From positions 1,550,001-1,614,000 of the forward strand of contig JAPFFF010000013.1 of the NCBI GenBank assembly GCA_039105265.1: DNA of 64,000 nt, in the 5' to 3' direction. Both the position numbers and the translations under genes were made by a program. The first letter of the stretch is position 1. Each line of letters starts with the position of its first letter. Below are positions 51,501 through 59,296 of this stretch, piece by piece. This stretch comes from Tritrichomonas musculus (lineage: Eukaryota; Parabasalia; Tritrichomonadida; Tritrichomonadidae). Below the pieces are notes generated by a model, which had not been told where the DNA came from, made no database searches, and worked only from the letters and a program-made list of their open reading frames with translations.

Positions 51501-51802
51501 TACTTATAAGTTCCATCAAGTGCAATTGCTTTAACAATAGGTCTTCCAACATTTTTCTTTTTATGTATCTGTCGTAGTGCTTCCGTAAATGCGTACCTCT
51601 TATCTTCATCTTGATTGATGTCTGTAGCAAAACCAATACCTTGTCCTGCAGGAATCATGAGCTTCCTCATTTCTTCTTTAAATTTGTCTTTCTTTTGGTA
51701 TTGTTTTGCACGTCGATTATATTCACGACGAAACTGTGATTTTGTATCAGCATAGACATCTCCAATAGCATCTAAAAAATTATCTTCAATGTCCTTGTTC
51801 AT
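48527..51802 (-). CDS. polB: Protein-primed family B DNA polymerase of the Maverick
   Basis: A 1091-residue enzyme that would replicate the linear element from a terminal protein. The start is at MNKDIEDNFLDAIG, 17-22 bases after a TCACTT initiator-like motif. An N-terminal ~400 residues include NYRDNCFVYACIQSG. The 3'-5' exonuclease motifs are DFETN (~425-429), FHNLKYD (~476-482) and FKDC (~621-624). The polymerase motifs are A, DAVSLYPSA (~713-721); B, KLLLNSIYGK (~852-861); C, YQDTDSMHV (~947-955); and KKSYL (~1007), which fits the KxY motif. All catalytic aspartates are present. The length is as expected for Polinton polymerases. The 3' end overlaps the convergent 249-residue gene by 8 bases. 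It is presumably functional. Confidence 0.93.
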   Translation of the reverse strand: MNKDIEDNFLDAIGDVYADTKSQFRREYNRRAKQYQKKDKFKEEMRKLMIPAGQGIGFATDINQDEDKRYAFTEALRQIHKKKNVGRPIVKAIALDGTYKYFTLSDKHNIESTLGHITGELDLSEDQSDTNPYISNMFIPVRYEVQFIDMNKTNDGVHFRTKMQDMDTHEIYDDEVEIDEDYRNTPEGSFFPYINLSPIDLSTYQIFHEVRKENYRDNCFVYACIQSGVFTDDEIDDLRFFVQTRAIPNNKIEEVAKKFKCNFSIIRIVEQPDKYKYETRINTRKKKWSVDFKREVNLILFKDHYMLNRKIPCTLFYLQHYEELDRTFAYMPFDKRCMIARLEKNGKTVKDYKHEGIKPITFFQKMFELHLFEEIKACEMDIINTTEYEHVNDYVSLEYNAEHSTRLIENNKKKQNTWSRIYYSDFETNSTVSPHIPYLNCTIFRDGANIHKISIQGEDCGQKLLNYLWSGSLTYFHNLKYDACFFINTPGWDTQITERSGTVLQIIMTLFEEGTRKVKKRLTFRNSYSIIPQALSKFATMFNLNVHKEVMAYKLYTQENIQRRIVDATEFQQQYIDENADKLSKAQLDANCKQIIENAKIANCYNDGKIDIIKYAIFYCFKDCIVLMKGMEKFNEDLKAVFKETKTDMYGVHDFISISAIGYCFAKKYGCFDGCYELSGKCQDFIQRCVSGGRTMTAGNEKQYIEGKIQDFDAVSLYPSAMYVMDGIPLGRPKVIPQGTTHEQLMQYDTFFIEVNIKKLECKSKEPYKFGQVFTRNEAGSKIFGNFLVDHYYIDKVGLMDLFEFYDVEYELIRGYYFDEGFNKKINEFIEKLFNLRASYKKQKNPLEQTIKLLLNSIYGKSILKATKTETKTVPKSQLYKYLWRNYNFIKEVVEDANIDKCYVKKLKPINDHFNLPQFGASVLSWSKHLMNRVMATAEQAGIPIFYQDTDSMHVLEKDVPRIADLFQFKYHQPLIGKNMCQFHNDFDEFEGSQGEIHSRKLIALGKKSYLDILVDEQGNEGYHIRLKGIPKQVILNKCKRMDISVEELFERMHEGESMTFDLLDGSNAFRKSKTFQQTNLPKFARTLRFT

Positions 51803-51818
51803 GTTTAACCTAAAATAA

Positions 51819-51824
51819 AAGTGA
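51819..51824 (-). promoter_or_regulatory. Host-type initiator TCACTT of the polB gene
   Basis: TCACTT on the minus strand fits TCAYWW, 17-22 bases before the ATG at 51802. It supports that start and expression by the host transcription machinery. Confidence 0.5.
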
Positions 51825-51885
51825 AACGATAAAAATAAAAACAAAGAAAAAGTTAAAAAAATTATTTTTTTAGTTATGACCTATC

Positions 51886-53304
51886 TTATTGGGGGTAATC
51901 ATCATCATCAACGACATTATCATCGAGATGTGGAAAATGATATTGGAACTCATTTCCTTTCACCTTCGATTCAGAGTTCCGTTGAATTTCGTTCTTCTCC
52001 ATTGATTCACCCCATTGCCTCATGGCTTTCAGCACTTGCTTCGGTGATTGCTTCCTTCCACTTCTCTCGAAGCTGCATGCTTTGTCCAACTTCTCTTTCT
52101 CTTCTTGTGATAAGTATTGTCGAAGATGATAAACGCAATTGGACAACTTCCATCCATAGGACTTGAACACGCTTATCTGATCTGGTGCTTTTTTCTTGTC
52201 ATATGATTCAACAGCTTCCAACATGTTTCGAAGATAATCAGCTTCTTTCATCATCAAGTTCGATCTTGCCAACTTTTCAGCAAATGCATCATCTGTTGGA
52301 GGACCAGCTTGTTGAGCATTTTTGAGATCTGACACGTCCTTCTTTAGATCGTGAATTTTGTTAATGTACTTCGCCACCTTTTTTGGAGCAAGTTCCAATT
52401 TCATCAGCTCGAGTGCGTATTCGTCGTTATTATCAATGTCTTTCCTGAGTTCTTCAGCATTGTGATTGATGTCTTCAATGTGAAATTCTACACCAGTCAT
52501 TTTCTCCTCCAACTTCGTTAATCGTTCTTTCAAGTTTTCATTTTCTTCTATTAATCGTTCCATTTCATCTCGAAAGTCGAATGGCCTAACATTATCCTCC
52601 TTATAATCACTATTGGATTTCATATCATGAACACTTTTCGGTGGCTTATATGGTTCTCTGTGAACTGGTTCTTGTTCTTGTTCATGATCAACTTCTTCTT
52701 CTTCTCCTTCTATCTTTGTTTCTTCTTTTGGATTGGAACCGAGTTTTTGATTCTCGACAAATGCAGATGGTCTAGCGAGAACTCTTGGAGGTGGTGGTAT
52801 TTGTTGATTAGAAGGAGGTGGAGGAGGTGGAGGAACTTGTATTATATTATATGAGCGAGGTGGTGGAAAGACTTTATTGGAAATTGGAACATATGGAACA
52901 TATGGATTCTTCCTTCTTGCATCGTCTTCTTGCTTCAATCTTGCTAATGCTTCTTCTTCTTGCTTCTTCTTCCTTCTTGCTTCTTCTTCTTGCTGCTTCT
53001 TCAATCTAGCTGCTTCTTCTTCTTCTTGCTGCTTCTTCAATCTTGCTGCTTCTTCTTCTTCTTGCTTCTTCTTCAATCTAGCTGCTTCTTCTTCTTGCTG
53101 CTTCTTCTTTAATCTAGCTGCTGCTTCTTCTTGCTGCTTCATGATGAACTGTCTCATGGATTCGAGTTGTTCTGGGGTCATGTTCTTGATCCAATCTTCT
53201 GTGGGTGGAGCTGATGGCGGATCTGATGGTGGAGCTTGTTGACCCGATTGCTCGATCGAGTCAAATAGACTAACATCGCTGTCTGAGCTGTAGTTGTATG
53301 ACAT
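51886..53304 (-). CDS. Coiled-coil, proline-rich Maverick protein (472 residues)
   Basis: Not a recognised family. Residues ~1-35 are acidic and Ser/Pro-rich. At ~55-130 the repeated E-E-E-A-A-R-L-K-K units form a highly charged single helix or coiled coil, built on an imperfect 39-48 bp DNA repeat (about 52,915-53,135). At ~135-185 a proline-rich stretch includes runs of P7. At ~250-320 lies a leucine-zipper-like coiled coil (RLIEENENLKERLTKLEEK). The C-terminal ~120 residues are helical. The architecture suggests a scaffold or assembly protein. It is the only large unrecognised gene between polB and the small plus-strand genes. TCATTT at 53315-53320 is 10 bases upstream of the ATG. Confidence 0.65.
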   Translation of the reverse strand: MSYNYSSDSDVSLFDSIEQSGQQAPPSDPPSAPPTEDWIKNMTPEQLESMRQFIMKQQEEAAARLKKKQQEEEAARLKKKQEEEEAARLKKQQEEEEAARLKKQQEEEARRKKKQEEEALARLKQEDDARRKNPYVPYVPISNKVFPPPRSYNIIQVPPPPPPPSNQQIPPPPRVLARPSAFVENQKLGSNPKEETKIEGEEEEVDHEQEQEPVHREPYKPPKSVHDMKSNSDYKEDNVRPFDFRDEMERLIEENENLKERLTKLEEKMTGVEFHIEDINHNAEELRKDIDNNDEYALELMKLELAPKKVAKYINKIHDLKKDVSDLKNAQQAGPPTDDAFAEKLARSNLMMKEADYLRNMLEAVESYDKKKAPDQISVFKSYGWKLSNCVYHLRQYLSQEEKEKLDKACSFERSGRKQSPKQVLKAMRQWGESMEKNEIQRNSESKVKGNEFQYHFPHLDDNVVDDDDYPQ

Positions 53305-53314
53305 ACAAGTATAA

Positions 53315-53320
53315 AAATGA
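53315..53320 (-). promoter_or_regulatory. Host-type initiator TCATTT of the coiled-coil gene
   Basis: TCATTT fits TCAYWW and stands 10 bases upstream of the ATG at 53304. Confidence 0.5.
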
Positions 53321-53477
53321 TCTATTTTCTAGTTGATATCACTAAATTTTAAATTTCGTAGAAAAACTCGAAGGTAGATATTTTTCTTTGAAAAAGTTAA
53401 ATACACTATAAAAATTCAAAAATTGAATTAAAAAAAATAAAATATATTGAAATTTTAAAAAAATATATTTATTAATA

Positions 53478-53483
53478 TCACTA
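53478..53483 (+). promoter_or_regulatory. Host-type initiator TCACTA of the 141-residue gene
   Basis: TCACTA fits TCAYWW, 11 bases before the ATG at 53495. A second ATG follows immediately at 53498. Confidence 0.5.
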
Positions 53484-53494
53484 TTATTTTATTA

Positions 53495-53920
53495 ATGATG
53501 AATGAAGAAGAAGATAAAATAGAAGATATTTTACAAAAACAAACACCTCCTAAAGATCATGATTCATTCGACTACAAAATTAATATAAACATGTCGAAAA
53601 AAATATCTCAACTAAAAGTTGAAGATGATACATCAAATTTAAGAACGATGTGTGAAAATTATGCTCATGCTCTTGAAAATGATGCACATCGACTTCGAGC
53701 AAAACAAAAAAAGAGGTATGATGAATGGTTTGACAACCTCGAGAAAGATTGTTATCCTGCAAGAGACATTGTTAACTTGTACAACATGTTCTTTGGTCAT
53801 GAACTATCTATTACTCGACTTGGTTTCGGGCATCTCGATGGAACAAAGAGACACTTTACACATAAGAAAGTGAAAAGAAACAAGAAGTTCATCACAATGT
53901 ACTACAAGAAAAATGAATAA
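53495..53920 (+). CDS. Hypothetical Maverick protein (141 residues)
   Basis: A plus-strand gene. An acidic start (MMNEEEDKIEDIL) is followed by a helical, basic middle (ENDAHRLRAKQKKRYDEWFD) and a compact C-terminal part (YNMFFGHELSITRLGFGHLD) ending in a K/H/R-rich tail (RHFTHKKVKRNKKF). The basic tail suggests nucleic-acid binding. No family is recognised. It converges on the basic-region gene, with the 19-base minisatellite between them. It belongs to the group of genes that have host-type initiators. Confidence 0.55.
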   Translation: MMNEEEDKIEDILQKQTPPKDHDSFDYKININMSKKISQLKVEDDTSNLRTMCENYAHALENDAHRLRAKQKKRYDEWFDNLEKDCYPARDIVNLYNMFFGHELSITRLGFGHLDGTKRHFTHKKVKRNKKFITMYYKKNE

Positions 53921-53947
53921 CTAAAAAAAAGTTTTTTTAACTACATG

Positions 53948-54266
53948 TTTTTCCTCATAAGCTACCTTTTTCCTCATAAGCTACCTTTTTCCTCATAAGC
54001 TACCATAAGCTACCTTTTTCCTCATAAGCTACCTTTTTCCTCATAAGCTACCTTTTTCCTCATAAGCTACCTTTTTCCTCATAAGCTACCTTTTTCCTCA
54101 TAAGCTACCTTTTTCCTCATAAGCTACCTTTTTCCTCATAAGCTACCTTTTTCCTCATAAGCTACCTTTTTCCTCATAAGCTACCTTTTTCCTCATAAGC
54201 TACCTTTTTCCTCATAAGCTACCTTTTTCCTCATAAGCTACCTTTTTCCTCATAAGCTACCTTTTT
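53948..54266. repeat. 19 bp minisatellite, about 16-17 copies
   Basis: Near-perfect tandem copies of TTTTTCCTCATAAGCTACC, with one shortened unit near 54,000-54,016. The array fills the gap between two convergent genes and supplies the last codons of the minus-strand gene (V-A-Y-E-E-K-G-S-L then TGA). Because 19 is not a multiple of three, each unit shifts frame and a stop is reached in the second unit. Confidence 0.95.
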
Positions 54267-54521
54267 GCTTTCATACGACATTATTTTTTCCTTCATACTT
54301 TGTACTTCTCTTTTCTTTCTTTCACGATATGCCTTTTGCTGTTGTTTACGTGCTTCATTTCGTTCTTCAACTGTTGCATACTTTTGCTTTCTACCACGTT
54401 TTTCTGTTGTTTCAGTTTTTGCAGTATCAATATTTTTGAGGTTGTTGTTACTCTTGGACTTCTTCAACTTCTTGATGATAGCTGTTTCCTTGAACTCACC
54501 CAAATCTAAATTTTGGCTCAT
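54231..54521 (-). CDS. Basic-region (bZIP-like) Maverick protein with minisatellite-encoded C-terminus
   Basis: A 96-residue protein starting MSQNLDLGEFKETAIIKKLK; the frame is open further upstream but overlaps the divergent gene. It has a highly basic core RGRKQKYATVEERNEARK followed by QQQKAYRERKKREVQSMKEK, reminiscent of the basic region of bZIP proteins and of GR(K/P)-x-KY-type basic proteins in virus-like elements. A short helix follows. The last nine residues and the stop come from the 19-base minisatellite, so the native C-terminus (perhaps a leucine zipper) may have been lost. A DNA-binding regulator or packaging protein is plausible. Confidence 0.5.
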   Translation of the reverse strand: MSQNLDLGEFKETAIIKKLKKSKSNNNLKNIDTAKTETTEKRGRKQKYATVEERNEARKQQQKAYRERKKREVQSMKEKIMSYESKKVAYEEKGSL

Positions 54522-54580
54522 GATTTCATTCGAGAAAAAAAATTGAATTATTTTTGAAAATTGAATATTCGCAAACAAAA

Positions 54581-54591
54581 TCACTTCATTT
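54581..54591 (+). promoter_or_regulatory. Host-type initiators TCACTT/TCATTT of the 123-residue gene
   Basis: TCACTT (54581-54586) and TCATTT (54586-54591) overlap and lie 6-17 bases before the ATG at 54598. Confidence 0.5.
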
Positions 54592-54597
54592 TTTAAA

Positions 54598-54969
54598 ATG
54601 TCGCGTTCTGGAAATGACTTCAAAGAATTCCAAAAACAGCAAAAGCTAGCTATCAAAAATGCTCATGTTGAAATAGCCAATGCTATTAAAGAGGTGATAT
54701 TTCTGTTCAACCAAAAAATAATAAACTCGACATCATCTAATGTCTGCACCATCTATGACCCTTTGATACAAGCAAACATGAACAAGATTGCTGAAGCACT
54801 TACTCAAATGAATCTCACTACCTGCGAGGTTTTTCATAAAAAGATTCCTCAATCTCCAACACCAAAATCTATTGGCTTTCACGTGCCTATAGTGCCTGAC
54901 TCGCAAGAGACACAAGAAGAAGATGATGAAGATGAACAAGAAGCTTCATCTCCAAAAGACAAGGAGTAA
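54598..54969 (+). CDS. Hypothetical Maverick protein (123 residues)
   Basis: It starts MSRSGNDFKEFQKQQKLAIK and is helical through ~85 (EIANAIKEVIFLFNQKIINS, NKIAEALTQMNLTTCEV). A proline-containing linker and a strongly acidic tail (ETQEEDDEDEQEASSPKDKE) follow. It is transcribed divergently from the basic-region gene across 76 bases. A basic protein next to an acidic-tailed one suggests that they could interact (inference). No family is recognised. Confidence 0.55.
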   Translation: MSRSGNDFKEFQKQQKLAIKNAHVEIANAIKEVIFLFNQKIINSTSSNVCTIYDPLIQANMNKIAEALTQMNLTTCEVFHKKIPQSPTPKSIGFHVPIVPDSQETQEEDDEDEQEASSPKDKE

Positions 54970-55045
54970 GAGTAAAAAAATAATTACTTCTAATTTTAAG
55001 TTTTTTTTATATATGTCTTTTTTAAGTTTTTTTAATATGTCTTTT

Positions 55046-55570
55046 TTATACTATGCAATATTTTAAGCATACATGATAATTATTAACAAGCTCATTATAT
55101 TCTTTATTATATACTTGTTTCAAGTCAATGACTACCTCTCCATTATCTTTAATAATCTTAATAGCATCTATTTTTCTTATTGGATTGCTCTTAGCTGCAC
55201 AACATCCAACATCTTCATTAAGTTGTACTTCAACCTCACTAACATGTAGTATTGCTTTGATGATGTTGCTAAGAGATTCAATAGGTACTATGATGCATTT
55301 CTTTGATATAATGTTAGCTAGTAGTGCTTTGTCTTGATTAAGTAGTATTTGTGCATATGCTTCAAGTATAACATTACGTACATCTGGTTCAACTTCAACA
55401 GGTTCAGTTTGCACTCCAATGTCTCTTGTAATAACAATGTCTTCCTTGCCATCATCTCTCTTATTAATAATAATGTTGTTGTTGATGTTTGATGTAGATG
55501 ATGCAGCTGCTGATGGTTCTAAAGATACATTTGCTTGAACTCCATTGGTTGTACCCCTCTTCTTAATCAT
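55046..55570 (-). CDS. Hypothetical Maverick protein with GVQTE motif (174 residues)
   Basis: The N-terminal ~50 residues are disordered (Ala/Ser/Asn/Ile). A DIGVQTEPVEVEPD segment follows, then a helical domain (VILEAYAQILLNQDKALLAN, LSNIIKAILHVSEVE) and a beta/helix end (AIKIIKDNGEVVIDLKQVYN). Cys residues at ~131-132 and at the C-terminus are scattered. The GVQTE motif recurs as G(I/T)QT in several other proteins of the element. No family is recognised. The leader lacks an initiator and ends AACCTAAATG. Confidence 0.55.
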   Translation of the reverse strand: MIKKRGTTNGVQANVSLEPSAAASSTSNINNNIIINKRDDGKEDIVITRDIGVQTEPVEVEPDVRNVILEAYAQILLNQDKALLANIISKKCIIVPIESLSNIIKAILHVSEVEVQLNEDVGCCAAKSNPIRKIDAIKIIKDNGEVVIDLKQVYNKEYNELVNNYHVCLKYCIV

Positions 55571-55591
55571 TTAGGTTGGGAAAAAATAGGC

Positions 55592-56038
55592 TTAAAGTAC
55601 TAAGTCTAGCTGTTCTCCAATAAACATGTCAAATGACTCAATTTGATATTTCTGCTTGAGAGCATCGATTTTTGGTTTATGACTTGTAGGAGCAGCTGCA
55701 ATGGAGTAGTTGTAGTATTTGATTCCTTGATACTCTTGAGTGGTAGTGTTTCCATTTATGTAGAACTCTTCGAAATCTTCAGATATTTTTCTCCTTGAGT
55801 TAGGCTTAATAAATATTGAGTCAAGATCAAGTTCTTTGAGCTTATCTGGATAAAATCTGTGGCACTTGTCTTTTATCTTGATTGATACATAGAGTACTTT
55901 GCCTAAATAGCTCCATTCTCCTGCTTTCATTGGGTACTTGTCACAAAGTATCGAGAAATTACATTGTTTAGTATTTGGAGCACATTTTGCGCGAAGTTCA
56001 TTGACATAGTCATAGACGTTTCTTGTTGTCATTTTCAT
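55592..56038 (-). CDS. Hypothetical Maverick protein (148 residues)
   Basis: It starts MKMTTRNVYDYVNELRAKCA; the second Met may be the true start. It is a compact alpha/beta protein with strands YLGKVLYVSIKIKDK and GIKYYNYSIAAAPTS, cysteines at ~19, 26 and 32, and an acidic C-terminus. It lies between the 174-residue gene and the 144-residue gene in the capsid-side operon-like run. No family is recognised. Confidence 0.55.
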   Translation of the reverse strand: MKMTTRNVYDYVNELRAKCAPNTKQCNFSILCDKYPMKAGEWSYLGKVLYVSIKIKDKCHRFYPDKLKELDLDSIFIKPNSRRKISEDFEEFYINGNTTTQEYQGIKYYNYSIAAAPTSHKPKIDALKQKYQIESFDMFIGEQLDLVL

Positions 56039-56062
56039 CTGGATAAAAAATTCAATAAAAAA

Positions 56063-56497
56063 TTAATATATGTTATTTTGGGTAAAGATATGTTGGGTAG
56101 GTCCATATCGAATATCTTGTTTATTATATTCTCTTGCTCTACCTTGCATTGGTGGTTTCTCAGGCTTCTTAAGATATTTTGGTAAGAGAGGTACTGGTTT
56201 ATCTTTTTCACCTATATGTCGATAAAAACCACCATCTGTAATACTAACAGGAGGTTCACGAACAGGTTTGGTTATATGTTCTCGAGTATCTGGAAATCTA
56301 ACAGGGTCCTCATGTTCAATAATCTGGGTAGGTGGTCGATTAATATATGGGTTGAAGGTTACAGAATAAGTATTAGTATTACTGAACACACCAAAATGTT
56401 GAAACTCTATGTCCTTATTTTTCATGGTAGCTTCATTATACATCATACCTTCTCTTCCAACAATCTCAGCATGTGGGCTTCTATAATCATTCGACAT
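56063..56497 (-). CDS. Hypothetical proline-rich Maverick protein (144 residues)
   Basis: It starts MSNDYRSPHAEIVGREGMMY. It is mostly extended, Pro/Arg/Lys/Tyr-rich sequence (PPTQIIEHEDPVRFPDTREH, LLPKYLKKPEKPPMQGRARE) without clear helices, so it is likely disordered. It lies 27 bases downstream of the capsid gene on the same strand. A virion accessory or cementing peptide is possible. No family is recognised. Confidence 0.5.
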   Translation of the reverse strand: MSNDYRSPHAEIVGREGMMYNEATMKNKDIEFQHFGVFSNTNTYSVTFNPYINRPPTQIIEHEDPVRFPDTREHITKPVREPPVSITDGGFYRHIGEKDKPVPLLPKYLKKPEKPPMQGRAREYNKQDIRYGPTQHIFTQNNIY

Positions 56498-56524
56498 TTT
56501 CTATAAAATAAAATATACATCTTT

Positions 56525-58207
56525 TTACTCAGGGGTTGTTAAATCATAAGGACCAATACGTACTGATGGTGGCATACCATTAGGTCTAATTAAGATACTA
56601 ATTGATATATCTGTTAATAAGCATAATAATGGAGGTGTATCTACTTCCTGTCTAAATGGATTATCTGCCTTTTGACTACATATCAATTCGAAGTTAATAG
56701 GTGCAAGACTTGAAAGACCTTGTTGATATGTTCCATCTGTTTCAGTAGGAAGACCTATGAAGAATGAGGACCTATCATTTGGATAATAGCCTGTTGTGTT
56801 TTCATTATATTGATACTCATTCGCTAAACTTGCAATAACCTCTTTATTAAATCCATTTTGCTCTCCATTCATGTTCATTGCATTCTGGCAATATTCGAGG
56901 AACTCTGGATACTTACCATTCGTACCAAATGCTTTAGCAGGAATATTATTGTAATTACCACAATTCATATGAAATGCTTCAAACATAGGATTCTTGAAGT
57001 ATGTCTTATGTGTATGCTTGAGTGGGAATAAGCAAAACATACTATCTACAAAATTAGGTGTAATAGTAATAGTTGCTTTATCTTGTTCATTATTAAGAGG
57101 TCTTGTACAAGTGTAAAATGACATAATCTGTGTTGGGAATGTAAGTGGATGTTGTGGGTTAGCATATCTTTGAACAAGTGCTGTATATACAGATTCATGA
57201 ATACCAAAACAAGGTATAATACTCGCACATTCTTCAATGGAATAATCAACAACACTCCAAGTTCTCCAATCACTGTAAATAGTTCGGTCAACTCTTGCCT
57301 TAGTATTGTTAGCTCCTGCGACTTCATATGCTCCTCCATGATTTTCACCAACAGGTGGAAGATTCTTGGGGTCATTAATCTTATCCATTGCTATTTTTTC
57401 GGTACTTGTCCACATCCATATTGGTTCTCCAATAGGTCGAAATTCATTGGTAATTTCATCAACATTGAAGTCTTTCATTATATGTGGATTAGCAACCAAG
57501 CTCTTTTCAAAACCAACTGGACAATATACCATACCAGCTGTTGAAAAGTATAGACGTAATTCGATTTTACCTGCAAATGCTGGCAAGTACTTGATATTAG
57601 ATAAAGGTAGGAATCGTCGCAAATCAATCTTTAATCTAATTGTTTCAGTGACAGAAGTCACATCTTTGTTAAGATTTGCAACAAAACCACATCTCCTTCC
57701 ATGAGTATCATTCCAAATATCCTTATGTCTTGCTTTACTATATATATCAGCTCTTTTAGTAACTTCATTTGCACAACATGCAGTTAAAAAGGATTCTTCA
57801 CATCCAAAGTTCTGGGTATAAAGCGTCATACCATTAGCTACAATTTCATACTTCTCAACAGCATCTCGAGCATCCTTAAAGCCAAACCATACCTTACCAA
57901 AATTATAACCACTGACATTTTCTAAATCACTTAGAATTGGCTTGTCTATTTTTATCATCACTCTCATATCTGCTCGAATAAATCCATTATATATATCAGC
58001 AGTATTATGAGTATTAGGAGAGATAATACATGTTGTATAGGAACCACTCTTAATTGGTGGTGATGGTGAATACGAAGTTTGTGGATTTAATGAGTATGCC
58101 TTATTAGTATCACTAAGTGCTATGCAATTATCGACAACATCAAAGTAAGATGCAATCTGAGTACAAACCTCTGCTGAGGTTTTCATATAGGATTCCTTGT
58201 TAAGCAT
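56525..58207 (-). CDS. Probable major capsid protein (double jelly-roll)
   Basis: A 560-residue beta-rich protein of the size of Polinton major capsid proteins, located between the packaging ATPase group and small virion-like genes. Supporting phrases: DMRVMIKIDKPIL (~80-92), the inter-strand RLKIDLRRFLPLSNIKYLPA then FAGKIELRLYFS (~197-228), a long loop region, TIYSDWRTWSVVDYS, TQIMSFYTCTRPL, and a final strand set with SSFFIGLPTET, PINFELICS and LTDISISILIRPNG. The paired 'leu...lp.l....G.i.l.l.f' strand pattern is typical of jelly-roll capsids of this lineage. The leader reads TTTTTTCTATCTAAA-ATG with no host initiator. I am fairly sure of the role and less of the fold details. Confidence 0.7.
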   Translation of the reverse strand: MLNKESYMKTSAEVCTQIASYFDVVDNCIALSDTNKAYSLNPQTSYSPSPPIKSGSYTTCIISPNTHNTADIYNGFIRADMRVMIKIDKPILSDLENVSGYNFGKVWFGFKDARDAVEKYEIVANGMTLYTQNFGCEESFLTACCANEVTKRADIYSKARHKDIWNDTHGRRCGFVANLNKDVTSVTETIRLKIDLRRFLPLSNIKYLPAFAGKIELRLYFSTAGMVYCPVGFEKSLVANPHIMKDFNVDEITNEFRPIGEPIWMWTSTEKIAMDKINDPKNLPPVGENHGGAYEVAGANNTKARVDRTIYSDWRTWSVVDYSIEECASIIPCFGIHESVYTALVQRYANPQHPLTFPTQIMSFYTCTRPLNNEQDKATITITPNFVDSMFCLFPLKHTHKTYFKNPMFEAFHMNCGNYNNIPAKAFGTNGKYPEFLEYCQNAMNMNGEQNGFNKEVIASLANEYQYNENTTGYYPNDRSSFFIGLPTETDGTYQQGLSSLAPINFELICSQKADNPFRQEVDTPPLLCLLTDISISILIRPNGMPPSVRIGPYDLTTPE

Positions 58208-58224
58208 TTTAGATAGAAAAAAAT

Positions 58225-58776
58225 TTACATCATATCTTCAAAGATGCGATTTCTCCTACCAATAGGTCTCATAGGTATATATTGAGGTTGTTGTTCTTCT
58301 TCATATTGTTGTGGCGGTTCTTCAGGAACATACTGTTGTCTTGGTTTACTCATCCTTTTATCAACAACCTCCTTTATCATACGTCTCTGTTCTTTCTTCT
58401 CTCGACTTATCTTCATTTCTTCACCTAGTGATTTTAGCTGTTTTAGTATTTCCTCATTCACAGTAGGGTCATAAACTTGGCTTTGTTGAGTTTTTCGAGG
58501 TTTTGGAGGTTTTCGTGCAGCTTTCGAACTTATTGGCTTTCTTGGCTTTTCTTCAAGTTCCTCATGTTCTTCACTGTCTGAGTTTTCTTGAGTTTCTTCG
58601 TTATTTTCACTTTCTGAGTTTTCTTGATATTCTCGAGTTATTGGAGTTTTTCGCTGTTTTACAATATACTTGTCTTTGGTTTTTGTAGGTAAAACTTCCC
58701 AATCTGGGTCATCCCTTCCATTCAACCATTTATGAATAACTGCAAGTCTCTTAGAACCTGTTAGATGTTTTGACAT
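58225..58776 (-). CDS. Charged, proline/glutamine-rich Maverick protein (183 residues)
   Basis: An N-terminal ~45 residues look folded (MSKHLTGSKRLAVIHKWLNG, DPDWEVL). A highly acidic stretch (ENSESENNEETQENSDSEEH) and then a basic stretch (RKPISSKAARKPPKPRKTQQ) follow. Next come a short coiled segment and a Pro/Gln/Tyr tail ending RPIGRRNRIFEDMM. It sits 17 bases upstream of the capsid gene, in the same direction. A scaffold or core DNA-binding role is possible. No family is recognised. Confidence 0.5.
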   Translation of the reverse strand: MSKHLTGSKRLAVIHKWLNGRDDPDWEVLPTKTKDKYIVKQRKTPITREYQENSESENNEETQENSDSEEHEELEEKPRKPISSKAARKPPKPRKTQQSQVYDPTVNEEILKQLKSLGEEMKISREKKEQRRMIKEVVDKRMSKPRQQYVPEEPPQQYEEEQQPQYIPMRPIGRRNRIFEDMM

Positions 58777-58823
58777 TTAAAATAAACAAAAAAGTCCAAA
58801 AATTTAGTTTTTTTGAGTTTTCA

Positions 58824-59279
58824 TTAGATGTAGGTTCTCGCCCGATTGTTGGTAGTAAAGTCACTCTCTTGTAATGATCTAGACGAAAATGCTGGCTTTT
58901 CAAGAGGTGCTCCAACTGATTCACCTTTTGCAGATTTATTAATTGATGATAAGGCAGTTTTCACTTTTCCATCTGGGACATATTTTAATGCTGTGTCAGC
59001 TATGTTTGCTAATTTATTTCTTGTACTATCGCTCAAGTAGCTTTCACCAAGACCTCTCGCAACTGAACCAATAACACCAGCATGCTTGGTTAATCCACCT
59101 GCTGAAGCATCCAATATTTTACTTGCAAGACCTCCAGTAAAACTATCTGCAGCTCCCATTAATAATTTACCACCTAAACCTACTCCTCCTTTTATTATCG
59201 TTTGCCATGGAGAAAATTCTTTTTGTTTAGCATAATTTGGCTTCCAATAATCTTCTTCTGAATGAAGTTTAATTCCCAT
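58824..59279 (-). CDS. Small glycine-rich, membrane-active-looking virion protein candidate (151 residues)
   Basis: It starts MGIKLHSEEDYWKPNYAKQK. Residues ~25-90 are Gly/Ala/Leu-rich and could form amphipathic helices (QTIIKGGVGLGGKLLMGAAD, GLASKILDASAGGLT, VIGSVARGLGESYL), followed by a basic helical tail. The I-K-G-G tetrad at 29-32 fits the adenain-type (M/I/L)-x-G-G cleavage pattern, and the element encodes a related protease. By position (between ATPase and capsid genes) and composition it is reminiscent of small protease-processed lytic or cement proteins of adeno-like viruses. This is inference only. Confidence 0.5.
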   Translation of the reverse strand: MGIKLHSEEDYWKPNYAKQKEFSPWQTIIKGGVGLGGKLLMGAADSFTGGLASKILDASAGGLTKHAGVIGSVARGLGESYLSDSTRNKLANIADTALKYVPDGKVKTALSSINKSAKGESVGAPLEKPAFSSRSLQESDFTTNNRARTYI

Positions 59280-59296
59280 TTTTAAAAAATAAAAAA

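Noticed and set aside
52877-53242. 121-codon plus-strand frame rich in Ser, Ala, Cys and Phe
   Set aside because: It is the complement of the Glu/Lys repeat of the 472-residue coiled-coil gene.
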